Assembly (NCBI GenBank): GCA_902556285.1
Contig: CACDWD010000005.1
Coordinates: forward strand, 1 to 36,357
DNA from: an uncultured Pelagibacteraceae bacterium
GTDB lineage: Bacteria > Pseudomonadota > Alphaproteobacteria > Pelagibacterales > Pelagibacteraceae
Direction of reading: 5' to 3'
Length of the DNA: 36,357 nucleotides
Shown here: in pieces, positions 27,313 through 36,081 of the stretch
Layout of the letters: every line of letters begins with the position of its first letter
Numbering within the stretch: the stretch's first letter is position 1
Notes under the pieces: generated by a model
The model's database searches: none
The model's input: the letters and a program-made list of their open reading frames with translations, nothing else
Told to the model about the DNA's origin: nothing
Position numbers and translations under genes: made by a program

Positions 27313-28478
27313 GAAACTTTTTTTACTTCAGTATCAAAATCATCTTGGAAGTGAGGCATAACTTTTTCTGTGAAAAGTTTTATACTTTTCATACAATCTT
27401 TATGCTTCACACCTGGAAAATTAGACCAAACTTGTAAATTTTGTAAATTGAGTTCAGATTTTAATTCATGAATTTTATCAATTACATATTCGGGTGTTCC
27501 AAATAACATGTTTCTTTTATGTAAAAATTCATAATTTAATAAATCTAATTTACCTTTTGTCTCTGGTAATTCTTCACCTGGATCCATATGATTCCCTAAA
27601 CCTCTCCAATGGCAAACCCATCTCATATAATTTACCATATGTTCACCAGCCTTCTCTTTTGCTTCTTCCATCGTATCTGCAACAAACATATCTCTTACAA
27701 GCGAAACTCCTTCACCAAGTGGTATATTTTTCTTTGTTACCTCTGATCTTTTATTTTTATAAGCTTCAAACTTTGGTTTCAAAGCTTTTACGGTTGGTAT
27801 CCACATTATAACATTAATATTATTTTCAGCAGCCCATTCAATTGATCGAATTCCATCTACAACTTGATGAATTGGAGGGTGTGGCCGTTGGTATGGCTGT
27901 GGAACAACACTAATTTTTTTCATAGTACTGTCTTCCATATTCATAAATTCCTCACTAGGAGGACTCATATCGTGCTGCCATACATAATTTGGCGATGGAT
28001 AGGTATAAAATTCACCCTGATGACTAAAAAATTTTTCACTCCATGCTTTCTTCAATACTTCTAAAGTCTCAGCAAATAATCTAAAATTTTTAGCCTGATC
28101 TTTTAAATCAGCTTCTTTGTTTAAATTAATTGCTTCTCTACCATAAATTCCTCTTGCTACACCAACTTCAACTCTTCCTTTAGAAAGCTGATCTAGTGTA
28201 GCTATATCTTCAGCTAATCTTATTGGATTATGAAAAGTAATAACGTTTGCAGCTTGACCTATTCTAATATTTTTAGTTCTGGCCGCTGCATCTGCACCCA
28301 TCATTAATGGATTTGTACAAGACTCCATTCCCTCGTGATTGAAGTGATGCTCCGTAAACCAAATTGAATTCCATTTATTTTGGTCACAGTATTCTGTGAT
28401 TTCTTTAGTTTCGTCTAATAATTGATGATAAGGTTTGTGTTTCCAGTTTGTGGTATTACAAAAATAACCAAATTTCAT
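27309..28478 (-). CDS. LLM-class flavin-dependent monooxygenase (bacterial luciferase-like)
   Basis: MKFGYFCNTTNWKHKPYHQLLDETKEITEYCDQNKWNSIWFTEHHF; FHNPIRLAEDIATLDQLSKGRVEVGVARG. ATG at 28478, preceded by AGGAGG-like sequence, preferred over 28520. Confidence 0.92.
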   Translation of the reverse strand: MKFGYFCNTTNWKHKPYHQLLDETKEITEYCDQNKWNSIWFTEHHFNHEGMESCTNPLMMGADAAARTKNIRIGQAANVITFHNPIRLAEDIATLDQLSKGRVEVGVARGIYGREAINLNKEADLKDQAKNFRLFAETLEVLKKAWSEKFFSHQGEFYTYPSPNYVWQHDMSPPSEEFMNMEDSTMKKISVVPQPYQRPHPPIHQVVDGIRSIEWAAENNINVIMWIPTVKALKPKFEAYKNKRSEVTKKNIPLGEGVSLVRDMFVADTMEEAKEKAGEHMVNYMRWVCHWRGLGNHMDPGEELPETKGKLDLLNYEFLHKRNMLFGTPEYVIDKIHELKSELNLQNLQVWSNFPGVKHKDCMKSIKLFTEKVMPHFQDDFDTEVKKVS

Positions 28479-28540
28479 AAAGCCTCCTTTAAAAGTTAAT
28501 TTAAAGACGACCGATCCCACTTTCGTAAATAAAAGATATT

Positions 28541-28553
28541 TAACGACGAGTTA
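28541..28553. promoter_or_regulatory. Candidate regulator operator TAACGACGAGTTA upstream of LLM operon
   Basis: Short inverted repeat TAAC-GACGA-GTTA about 65 bp upstream of the LLM ATG. Confidence 0.25.
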
Positions 28554-28575
28554 TGTATCGCTTTAAGAAATATTA

Positions 28576-28614
28576 TCACAATTTTTAAAAATATTAAATA
28601 TTTTTATATTGTGA
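28576..28614. repeat. Imperfect inverted repeat TCACAAT...ATTGTGA (operator or weak terminator)
   Basis: TCACAAT (28576-28582) / ATTGTGA (28608-28614) with inner TAAAAATAT-TAA-ATATTTTTA; lies between the TPR gene 3' end and the LLM operon start. Confidence 0.4.
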
Positions 28615-28658
28615 CTATCAAATAAAAGAAACTTATGAGATTTTAAATATATAAAAAA

Positions 28659-29933
28659 TTAATTAGGCTCAACATCAAAAGCTAAAACTATACGTTCTTC
28701 GTCGGCTTCAAATGGAACTGTATAATGAAGAAGTGACGAGGGAAATAAACACAAGCTTCCAGTAATTACATCTATGCTTTTCTTATTAATATTTTCATCT
28801 ATACACACGACAAGATTTCCACTATCTGTATTTAATTTATGAGGAACGTTTACATAAATACTACCACTTAGCCAGCCAAGTTCATGCATGTGAGCAGATA
28901 ATTTACCACCTTTTTTCATGCTAACAATCCAACCGCTCAATTTGTAATTAGAAGGCCAATTTTTTAAAAACCCCTCTTTACTATCCCTGAATTGATAACG
29001 GTAATTTTCAATTTCTGCATAAATAATTTTTTGAATTTCAGTAGTATCAAAATCTTTATTTGCAAATATATTACCTGCTGTTTGGTAGCCATTTGTAATA
29101 AGTTTTTGAGTTCTATTAGATATAAAATTATTTTTCAAAATATTCTTAACACCTTTAATAATTATACTTTGAAAATCATATTTTTTAATCAAATTTGTTT
29201 TTAATACATATTCAAGTGGTTTGTTGCAAAAAGGGTTATTCTTTTTAACTCCATATTTAGCCTCCGCGCGAGAACAAACTGAACCTATAACTGCATTCAT
29301 TTGACCTTCCTTAATAATAGTATCTAGTTTTTTATATAATAAGGATTGATTATCTATTTTGTATAAAGCTTTTAATAAACCATCTGACAAATTTGAAACA
29401 CCAGGTTTAATTTTAATTGCTTTTTCATAATAAATAATTGCTTTTTGTGGTTCACCAATTTCATAAAGTAAATTTGCAAGATTACCATTAGCATCTAAAT
29501 GATTAGGATTAATATTAATTGCTTTTTCATAGCAACTTTTTGCTTTTTGGTTATCTCCTAATTCTTTAAATACCAAGCCTAGATTGCAATGTGCATCAGC
29601 ATAGTCAGGCTCAAGTTGAATTGCTCTTTCATGACAATTCTTTGCTTTTTGCATTTTCCCTTCTTCTATTGATAGTACTCCAAGATTATTATGTGCGTGT
29701 GCTGAGTTAGGATTAATTTCAATTGATTTTTCAAAATAATTCGTAGCCTTTTGGTAATCTCCTAAATTAAAAGATATCATGCCCAGATTATTATATGCGC
29801 CTGTATGATTAGGTTTTCTTTTCAAAACTTCATTATAAAGATTTTGTGCTTGAGTAAGATTATTTTTTTGATGGTTTTCAATAGCTAGTTTAAAAACTTC
29901 ATTTACAGTTAAATTTTTATTTATATTTTTCAT
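28659..29933 (-). CDS. TPR-repeat protein with C-terminal 2OG-Fe(II) oxygenase domain
   Basis: About 4-5 consecutive TPRs (NPNHTGAYNNLGMISFNLGDYQKATNYFEKSIEI...), then SGWIVSMKKGGKLSAHMHELGWLSGSIYVNVP...GSLCLFPSSLLHYTVPFEADEERIVLAFDV. Internal ATG (MKNINKN) at 29933 preferred. Confidence 0.85.
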   Translation of the reverse strand: MKNINKNLTVNEVFKLAIENHQKNNLTQAQNLYNEVLKRKPNHTGAYNNLGMISFNLGDYQKATNYFEKSIEINPNSAHAHNNLGVLSIEEGKMQKAKNCHERAIQLEPDYADAHCNLGLVFKELGDNQKAKSCYEKAININPNHLDANGNLANLLYEIGEPQKAIIYYEKAIKIKPGVSNLSDGLLKALYKIDNQSLLYKKLDTIIKEGQMNAVIGSVCSRAEAKYGVKKNNPFCNKPLEYVLKTNLIKKYDFQSIIIKGVKNILKNNFISNRTQKLITNGYQTAGNIFANKDFDTTEIQKIIYAEIENYRYQFRDSKEGFLKNWPSNYKLSGWIVSMKKGGKLSAHMHELGWLSGSIYVNVPHKLNTDSGNLVVCIDENINKKSIDVITGSLCLFPSSLLHYTVPFEADEERIVLAFDVEPN

Positions 29934-30039
29934 TATTGATTTTAAGGTTTCGCACAAGCTATTTTAACTCTTAAATAAGTTTTGATTGGTTTTAAAACCT
30001 ATCAATAGTTAAATATTATCAAAATAAATATTATTGTTC

Positions 30040-31011
30040 TTATCTTTGATATTCAATAAATTTTTTTAAGGATTTTTTCAAAAAATTTTGAAAAGAAATA
30101 GCTCTATTATTATTCTTTGAATGTGAATTTAAAAAAGATGGTGACATCTTAAAATCATAAGATGGCTCAAAGAAAAAAGGAATGGACATTCTTCTTGATT
30201 TATTCCACAAAACTCTATGGTTAGTAGCTTTAAATTTACCTTTACTTAAATATTCCAAAGCAAGACCAGTATTGACAATAAGTACTTTCCTATTGAATGG
30301 AACATTGTGCCATTTTTTTGTTTTTCTGTTCTGCACCTGTAGACCACCTTTTTTATCTTGATATAGAATTGTAAATATTCCACTATCAACGTGTGTTTCG
30401 CATCCAAGGGCAACACCATCTTGTTTAGATATTTCTACTGGTTTTGTTTGATTAGGATAATAATTAAATCTTAATGTGCTTAATGTTTTTAATCTTGAAA
30501 AAGCTTTACTAGAAATATCAGGATTTTTTTTGTAAAGTTTTATAACGCTTTTAAACAAAGTTTCACTCAATCTGTATATATTATCAAAATATTTGTTTAA
30601 AATTTTAATCGAGCTTTTGTTAAAACACTTATCTAGATTAAGGTGTTCTATGTATTGATTATTTAGATTTGATGAATATTTTTTGGTAATTTTTAAATCA
30701 CCTATATCCAAACCTTCTTTTCCATTTACATCATTAGGAAAATATCCTCTGTATAGATTTTTGTTTTTTTTATTCCATTTTCGTGGTGATAATTTTCTTT
30801 TTTTACTTTCTGGTAAATTAAAAAATTTGTTACCAACTTCACAAATTTTTTTAATCTCATTTAAATTAATTCCATGACCAGTAATTTGAAAAAATCCTAC
30901 ACTGATACAAGCTTTTTCAATTTCTTTAATTGTTTTAAATGCTTTCTGAGTTTCAAAATTATTTTTAACCAGTGAAGATATATTGATTGTTGGTATATAG
31001 TTTTTGGTCAT
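30040..31011 (-). CDS. Isopenicillin N synthase-like 2OG-Fe(II) dioxygenase
   Basis: N-terminal IPTINISSLV; GFFQITGHGI; HVDSGIFTILYQDKKGGLQV (HxD); ATNHRVLWNKSRRMSIPFFFEP (His plus RxS). Confidence 0.93.
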   Translation of the reverse strand: MTKNYIPTINISSLVKNNFETQKAFKTIKEIEKACISVGFFQITGHGINLNEIKKICEVGNKFFNLPESKKRKLSPRKWNKKNKNLYRGYFPNDVNGKEGLDIGDLKITKKYSSNLNNQYIEHLNLDKCFNKSSIKILNKYFDNIYRLSETLFKSVIKLYKKNPDISSKAFSRLKTLSTLRFNYYPNQTKPVEISKQDGVALGCETHVDSGIFTILYQDKKGGLQVQNRKTKKWHNVPFNRKVLIVNTGLALEYLSKGKFKATNHRVLWNKSRRMSIPFFFEPSYDFKMSPSFLNSHSKNNNRAISFQNFLKKSLKKFIEYQR

Positions 31012-31961
31012 CTTCTAACTGGAGTTTCTGTTGCAATATATTGATCTCTAGCTTTTTCTCTTAAGTAAATATAAATTCCAGCAGCTATTATACATGCAAC
31101 TCCAAAAAAAGTTCTACCTGAAGGAATTTCATTGAATAAAAAATACCCTGGTATCATGGACATTATAATTAATGAATATTCAAACAAAGAAACTACAGAA
31201 GGTGAAGCTACAATGTATGCTGAAAATATGCAGAGAAAAGCAATTGAGGCGACAAAACCAAAAAACAAGATAAATTTCCACGTATATTCAATGTTTGAAA
31301 ACCATTCTCTAAAAATAAACTGCGTAGTTGGATCAAAGTCGGGGTTATTCAATTGTCCGTTTCCCATAAACAAATAAATAAGACCACATAAAATTAGAGC
31401 TATTAAATAAAAATAAAATAATTGAGTATTTACATCATCTTTATCAGATGTGTATTTTGTTATAGTCATGGATGCAGCATAAAAGAATGCACATACTACT
31501 GGGAGTAAACTTTTGTATTCAAAATCAGAAAAGTTTGGGTCTAGCACAATAAAAACTCCTATAAAACCAAAGACAATTGCAGACCATCTCCTTATTCCAA
31601 TAAACTCTTTCAAAAAAAATTTAGCAAAAATAGATACAAAAAAAGGACAAGAAAAAAATAAGGCATTTGCAGTTGCTAGTGGCATGTAAGTAAGAGAAAT
31701 AAAGAAAGCTGAAAATGCTAAAAAGTGAAGAACCACTCTAATAATTGTCCAAACAGGATAGTAAGTTTTTAGTGAAACTTTCTGTTTTCTAAATTTTATG
31801 TAACTAAAAAGTAAAATAGCTGCAACAAAATATCTTCCAAAAAAGATTTCATAAAGAGAGGCTTTTTCAAAAATATATTTGATTAAAGAGTCTTGCATTG
31901 CAAATAATGTCATTGCAATGATTATTAAAATTATACCTTTAGAATTATTATCTTTTGTCAT
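31008..31961 (-). CDS. EamA/DMT-superfamily permease (paralog A)
   Basis: 10-TM EamA pattern; FGRYFVAAILLFSYI, LPLATANALFFSCPFFVSIFAKFFLKE. Confidence 0.9.
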   Translation of the reverse strand: MTKDNNSKGIILIIIAMTLFAMQDSLIKYIFEKASLYEIFFGRYFVAAILLFSYIKFRKQKVSLKTYYPVWTIIRVVLHFLAFSAFFISLTYMPLATANALFFSCPFFVSIFAKFFLKEFIGIRRWSAIVFGFIGVFIVLDPNFSDFEYKSLLPVVCAFFYAASMTITKYTSDKDDVNTQLFYFYLIALILCGLIYLFMGNGQLNNPDFDPTTQFIFREWFSNIEYTWKFILFFGFVASIAFLCIFSAYIVASPSVVSLFEYSLIIMSMIPGYFLFNEIPSGRTFFGVACIIAAGIYIYLREKARDQYIATETPVRR

Positions 31962-32912
31962 TTATCTAAGAGGCTTTTCTGTAGCTAAAGATTGGTTTTG
32001 TGCTTTCTCACGCATAAAAATATAAACACCACTTGATACGATAATTAAGATTCCAATCACTGTATTTAATGAAGGTATTTCATCAAAATATAACCAACCT
32101 ACAAGTGGTGACCAAAATAATATTGAATATTCGAAAGGTGAAACAACAGCTGGAGAAGCTATACTGTAAGCAGTAAATAAAAAAAGAAAAGCAATAGTTG
32201 CTGTTACTCCAGTTGCAGTCATTAATAGAATATTAGAGTTAAAATCAACAAACCACTCCCTAAATATAAATTGAGAAGCTGGATGGTCTGAATTGTTATA
32301 TTGACCATCACCAATGACAAAATAAAAAATTATACTTATAATTATTGCGCCAATGTAAAATGTAAATGTTTGAGTATAAACACTATCCTTATCAGACGTT
32401 TTTTTTATTATTATCATAGATAATGAGTAACAAAATGCACATAAAATAGGCAATAAACTTAAATAGTTAAAATTACTAAAATCTGGATTTAATGTTATAT
32501 ACACTCCTATAAATCCTACAACTACTGCAGACCATCTTCTTAATCCAATTTCTTCTTTTAAAAAAAAATGAGCGAATATTGTAATTAAAAATGGAGTGAC
32601 AAAAAATAAAGCTGTTGCAGTACCAAGTGGCAATACAGTCAAAGAAACATAAAAAGAACTAAAACCAAAGAAAAAAAGTATTACTCTGGTAAAAGTTAAA
32701 AGAGGATATTGGCTTTTAAATACTATTGGTTTTTTTGTTATTATTAAAAATAATAAAATAAGCACAAAACTTACTATAGTTCTTATTAAATAAATTTCAT
32801 AAAGAGAAACAAAATTATAAATATGCTTCATAATTCCGTCCTGGACAGAAAAAACCATCATGGCTATCAATATGAAGACTATTCCTTTAGGATTATTGTT
32901 TTGAGTGCTCAT
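31962..32912 (-). CDS. EamA/DMT-superfamily permease (paralog B)
   Basis: Near-collinear with the neighbouring ORF: LPLGTATALFFVTPFLITIFAHFFLKEEIGLRRWSAVVVGFIGVYITLNPDFSNFNYLSLLPILCAF. Confidence 0.9.
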   Translation of the reverse strand: MSTQNNNPKGIVFILIAMMVFSVQDGIMKHIYNFVSLYEIYLIRTIVSFVLILLFLIITKKPIVFKSQYPLLTFTRVILFFFGFSSFYVSLTVLPLGTATALFFVTPFLITIFAHFFLKEEIGLRRWSAVVVGFIGVYITLNPDFSNFNYLSLLPILCAFCYSLSMIIIKKTSDKDSVYTQTFTFYIGAIIISIIFYFVIGDGQYNNSDHPASQFIFREWFVDFNSNILLMTATGVTATIAFLFLFTAYSIASPAVVSPFEYSILFWSPLVGWLYFDEIPSLNTVIGILIIVSSGVYIFMREKAQNQSLATEKPLR

Positions 32913-32975
32913 TTACGCTCTATATCAAAAAAGAATATGTTTTTAAATTTATTAAATTTATGTCATATTTAATTT

Positions 32976-33962
32976 ATGATTTCAGAAGAAGATAAAATAA
33001 TGATGGAAACCCTTTATTGGTGGGGTATTCCAACTTTATTTAGATGTAAAAATGATCCAGATCCTAAGAATTGTGACATTGCATTAGTCGGTGTTCCTCA
33101 TAGCACAGGAAATGGAACAACTGAAAGAGATCAACATTTAGGTCCAAGAGCAGTTAGAAATATTTCTGCAATGCTTAGACGTTCTCACTTTGATTACAAA
33201 ATTGATCCTTGGAAAGAAAACAAAATCCACGATTTGGGAGATGTTCCATTTCCTGAAGCTAATGATAATGAAAAATGTATTGAGAGAATTTCAGCTTTTT
33301 ATGATCATATAGAACAAGCCGAAAAACCTGTTGTTTCAATTGGTGGAGATCACTCGGTAACTGGAGGAATTGTTCAAAGTTTAGCAAAAAAAAATTCAAA
33401 ATTAACTAAAGGAAAAAAAATAACATTTCTTCATTTTGATGCGCACACAGATTGCTTTGAAAAATTAGATCATTTTTTGGGTGCAAAAAAATCAGCAGCA
33501 CATTGGGCTTCTTATTTAGTTAAACAAGGAAATGTTGATCCACACACAAGTACTCAAATAGGTATTAGAGGAAATCCAAGAACATTAGATTGGTTGCAAG
33601 CAAGTTATGACATTGGTTATCAAGTAATTACAATGGATGAATACAGGGAGTGGGGTCATGAAAAATGTGTAAAAATGATTTTAGATAGGCTAGGAGACAA
33701 TCCTATTTATGTTACATTTGATTTAGATTGTTTAGATCCAACAGTTGCACCAGGGGTAGCAAATATTGAACCTGCATATAAAGGATTTAATATGGATGAG
33801 GCACGAAAACTTATTCAATGTCTAAAAGGAAAAAATGTAATTGGTGGAGATGTTGCTTGTTTAATGCCAACAAAAGATAGTCCAAATCAAATCACAGCAA
33901 TGGTTGCAGCTTCTATAATGTTTGAAATTATTTGTTTAATTTCAGTTTATCGTAACAAGTAA
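32976..33962 (+). CDS. Agmatinase/ureohydrolase (arginase) family protein
   Basis: SIGGDHSVTGG, FLHFDAHTDCF and VTFDLDCLDPTVAPG carry all Mn-binding motifs. Start could be 32976 or a downstream ATG near 33000. Confidence 0.9.
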   Translation: MISEEDKIMMETLYWWGIPTLFRCKNDPDPKNCDIALVGVPHSTGNGTTERDQHLGPRAVRNISAMLRRSHFDYKIDPWKENKIHDLGDVPFPEANDNEKCIERISAFYDHIEQAEKPVVSIGGDHSVTGGIVQSLAKKNSKLTKGKKITFLHFDAHTDCFEKLDHFLGAKKSAAHWASYLVKQGNVDPHTSTQIGIRGNPRTLDWLQASYDIGYQVITMDEYREWGHEKCVKMILDRLGDNPIYVTFDLDCLDPTVAPGVANIEPAYKGFNMDEARKLIQCLKGKNVIGGDVACLMPTKDSPNQITAMVAASIMFEIICLISVYRNK

Positions 33963-33964
33963 TA

Positions 33965-35545
33965 TCAATTTAAAATAAATTCTGATGCTCTTTCAGCAAT
34001 CATTAATGTTGGAGCATTCAGGTTTCCACTTGTAATTTCAGGCATTACAGATGCATCAACTACTCTTAAATTTTCAACACCATGAACTTTTAATTTTTGG
34101 TCTACAACAGCCATATTGTCTACACCCATTTTTAAAGTACAAGATGGGTGATAAGCTGTCTCAGCTTTAGATCTAATGTATTCTTCGAATACATCATTAG
34201 TTTGGGCATCTTCTCCTGGTCCAATTTCTTTTCCTGCAAAAGGCTTCAAAGATTCTTGTCCTAAAATTTTTCTGGCTACATGAATACATTCTATCGTTTG
34301 CTTTAAATCATCTTCATGCTCAAGATAATTAAATTGAATTTTTGGATAATCATAAGGGTTTGAACTATTTAAAGTTATATGGCCTCTACTTTTTGGATGG
34401 TTTGGACTAGCATGCAATTGGTAACCATGCCTATCTGGATCAACTAATCCATGATCAATAACAAAAGCAGGAAAAAAATGAAATTGAATATTAGGATATT
34501 CTCTCTCTGGAGATGATTTACAAAAACCTCCAGCTTCCAAGAAAGATGTAGAGCAGGGACCACTTCTATTTAAAAACCATTGAATTCCAATTCTAACCAT
34601 ATTTAACTTATTAACGTAAGAATATAAGGTATCTTTAGTTTTACATTCTTGCTGAACATATGTTTCTAAGTGATCCTGTAAGTTTTTTCCAACACCTTCT
34701 AAGTCGTGTACAACATCAATACCCTTATCTTTTAAGTGTTGACTTGGGCCAATCCCTGAAAGCATAAGTAACTGAGGTGAATTAATTGCACCTCCACTTA
34801 AAATTACTTCTTTATTTGCATAAATTTTTTCAACTTTATTTTTAATTTTAACTTCAATTCCAATTGCTTTTTTTCCATCAAAAATTATTCTCTCAACATA
34901 AGCTTCTGTAAATACTTTAAGGTTTTTTCTTTTTTTTGCAGGATTTAAATAATATTTTGAAACACTGGCTCTCTCGCCGTTATGAATAGTGACATCGTAC
35001 ATCCCAAAACCTTCTTGCTCTTTACCATTCATGTCATTATTTATTTTGTAACCAGCCTCACCAGCAGAGTTTACAAATGCTTTAAATAAAGGATTTTTAT
35101 TTTTAGATTGGTTTACTGGCAATATCCCACTACCACCTCGATATTCATTTTCTCCTTCTGACCAAGTTTCAATTTTTTTGAAATAGGGAAGGACTTTTTC
35201 ATAAGACCAATCATCCAATCCAAAAGAAGCCCATCTTTGATAATCATTTGGATTTCCTCTAACAAACACCATTCCATTATGAGCAGAACATCCACCAATC
35301 ATTTTTCCTCTTGGACAAAATAATCTTCTATTATGTAGATGGGGTTCTGGTTCTGAATAATATTTGTAGTTATATTTTGGATCATGCATAGTATATAAAA
35401 TTGCAAGTGGCATGTTAACTTTCCAAATATCACTGGGTTTCCCAGCTTCAAATATTGCTACATTGTTTTGATTGTTTTCTGTTAATCGATTTGCAAGTAC
35501 ACAGCCTGCACTTCCAGCGCCAATAATTAAATAATCGAAATTCAT
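33965..35545 (-). CDS. GMC-family FAD oxidoreductase (choline dehydrogenase-like)
   Basis: FDYLIIGAGSAGCVLANRL; GKMIGGCSAHNGMVFVRGNPNDYQRWA; GGAINSPQLLMLSGIGP; AYHPSCTLKMG; ASVMPEITSGNLNAPTLMIAERASEFI. Confidence 0.95.
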   Translation of the reverse strand: MNFDYLIIGAGSAGCVLANRLTENNQNNVAIFEAGKPSDIWKVNMPLAILYTMHDPKYNYKYYSEPEPHLHNRRLFCPRGKMIGGCSAHNGMVFVRGNPNDYQRWASFGLDDWSYEKVLPYFKKIETWSEGENEYRGGSGILPVNQSKNKNPLFKAFVNSAGEAGYKINNDMNGKEQEGFGMYDVTIHNGERASVSKYYLNPAKKRKNLKVFTEAYVERIIFDGKKAIGIEVKIKNKVEKIYANKEVILSGGAINSPQLLMLSGIGPSQHLKDKGIDVVHDLEGVGKNLQDHLETYVQQECKTKDTLYSYVNKLNMVRIGIQWFLNRSGPCSTSFLEAGGFCKSSPEREYPNIQFHFFPAFVIDHGLVDPDRHGYQLHASPNHPKSRGHITLNSSNPYDYPKIQFNYLEHEDDLKQTIECIHVARKILGQESLKPFAGKEIGPGEDAQTNDVFEEYIRSKAETAYHPSCTLKMGVDNMAVVDQKLKVHGVENLRVVDASVMPEITSGNLNAPTLMIAERASEFILN

Positions 35546-36078
35546 ATAAGTTTGGAACTTAACAACTTTTCATAGTCATGAATAGATTTCATTTTAATAT
35601 CGGTTCTTTTAGCAGCTTCATCAAATTTTCGAAGAAGAATTGATGGCTTAAAGTAAGATTTATTTTCAAATTCTTTACTCTCTTTAGCATTTAGAACTCC
35701 TCCTTGTAACTTAAGGCTAATTTTTGACGCATCTGATAAAAAATCAAAATATTTTTTGTCTCTAGATAAATAACGTTTGGCTAATACATGGTATTTGATT
35801 GGCTCAACAATTTTTTGTCCAAAAAACTTTTTAAGATATTGATATCCAATATTTTCATGCTGTCCATCTAGTTTGTTTTTAACCAGTTCATCAGGATCTT
35901 CTAAAAGAAAATGTCCGTAGTCATGAAGTAAACAAGCACAAATTAAATCATCATCACACTTTGCTTTTTCAGCGAGCATTGCTGATTGTATCATGTGCTC
36001 TGACATTGTTACTTTTTCACCTATATATAAAGATTTATTATTTATGAAATTTGAAATGATTTTATAAATTATTTTCAT
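35542..36078 (-). CDS. PhnZ-like HD-domain mixed-valent di-iron oxygenase
   Basis: YIGExxxxxxH, ACLLHDYGH, DGQHENIG, HVLAKRYL, LQGG and LRKFDEA arrangement matches recalled PhnZ metal, substrate and flap residues in order and nearly exact spacing. Confidence 0.83.
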   Translation of the reverse strand: MKIIYKIISNFINNKSLYIGEKVTMSEHMIQSAMLAEKAKCDDDLICACLLHDYGHFLLEDPDELVKNKLDGQHENIGYQYLKKFFGQKIVEPIKYHVLAKRYLSRDKKYFDFLSDASKISLKLQGGVLNAKESKEFENKSYFKPSILLRKFDEAAKRTDIKMKSIHDYEKLLSSKLI

Positions 36079-36081
36079 TTA

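Noticed and set aside
27494-28064. + strand ORFs 27494-27811 and 27864-28064 opposite the LLM gene
   Set aside because: Antisense to a strongly conserved LLM monooxygenase; Leu/Tyr-rich shadow translations.
28659-29957. Periodic ~102-bp similarity in the TPR gene considered as a DNA repeat or CRISPR-like array
   Set aside because: Periodicity equals 34 codons and is explained by TPR protein repeats; no conserved repeat-spacer structure.
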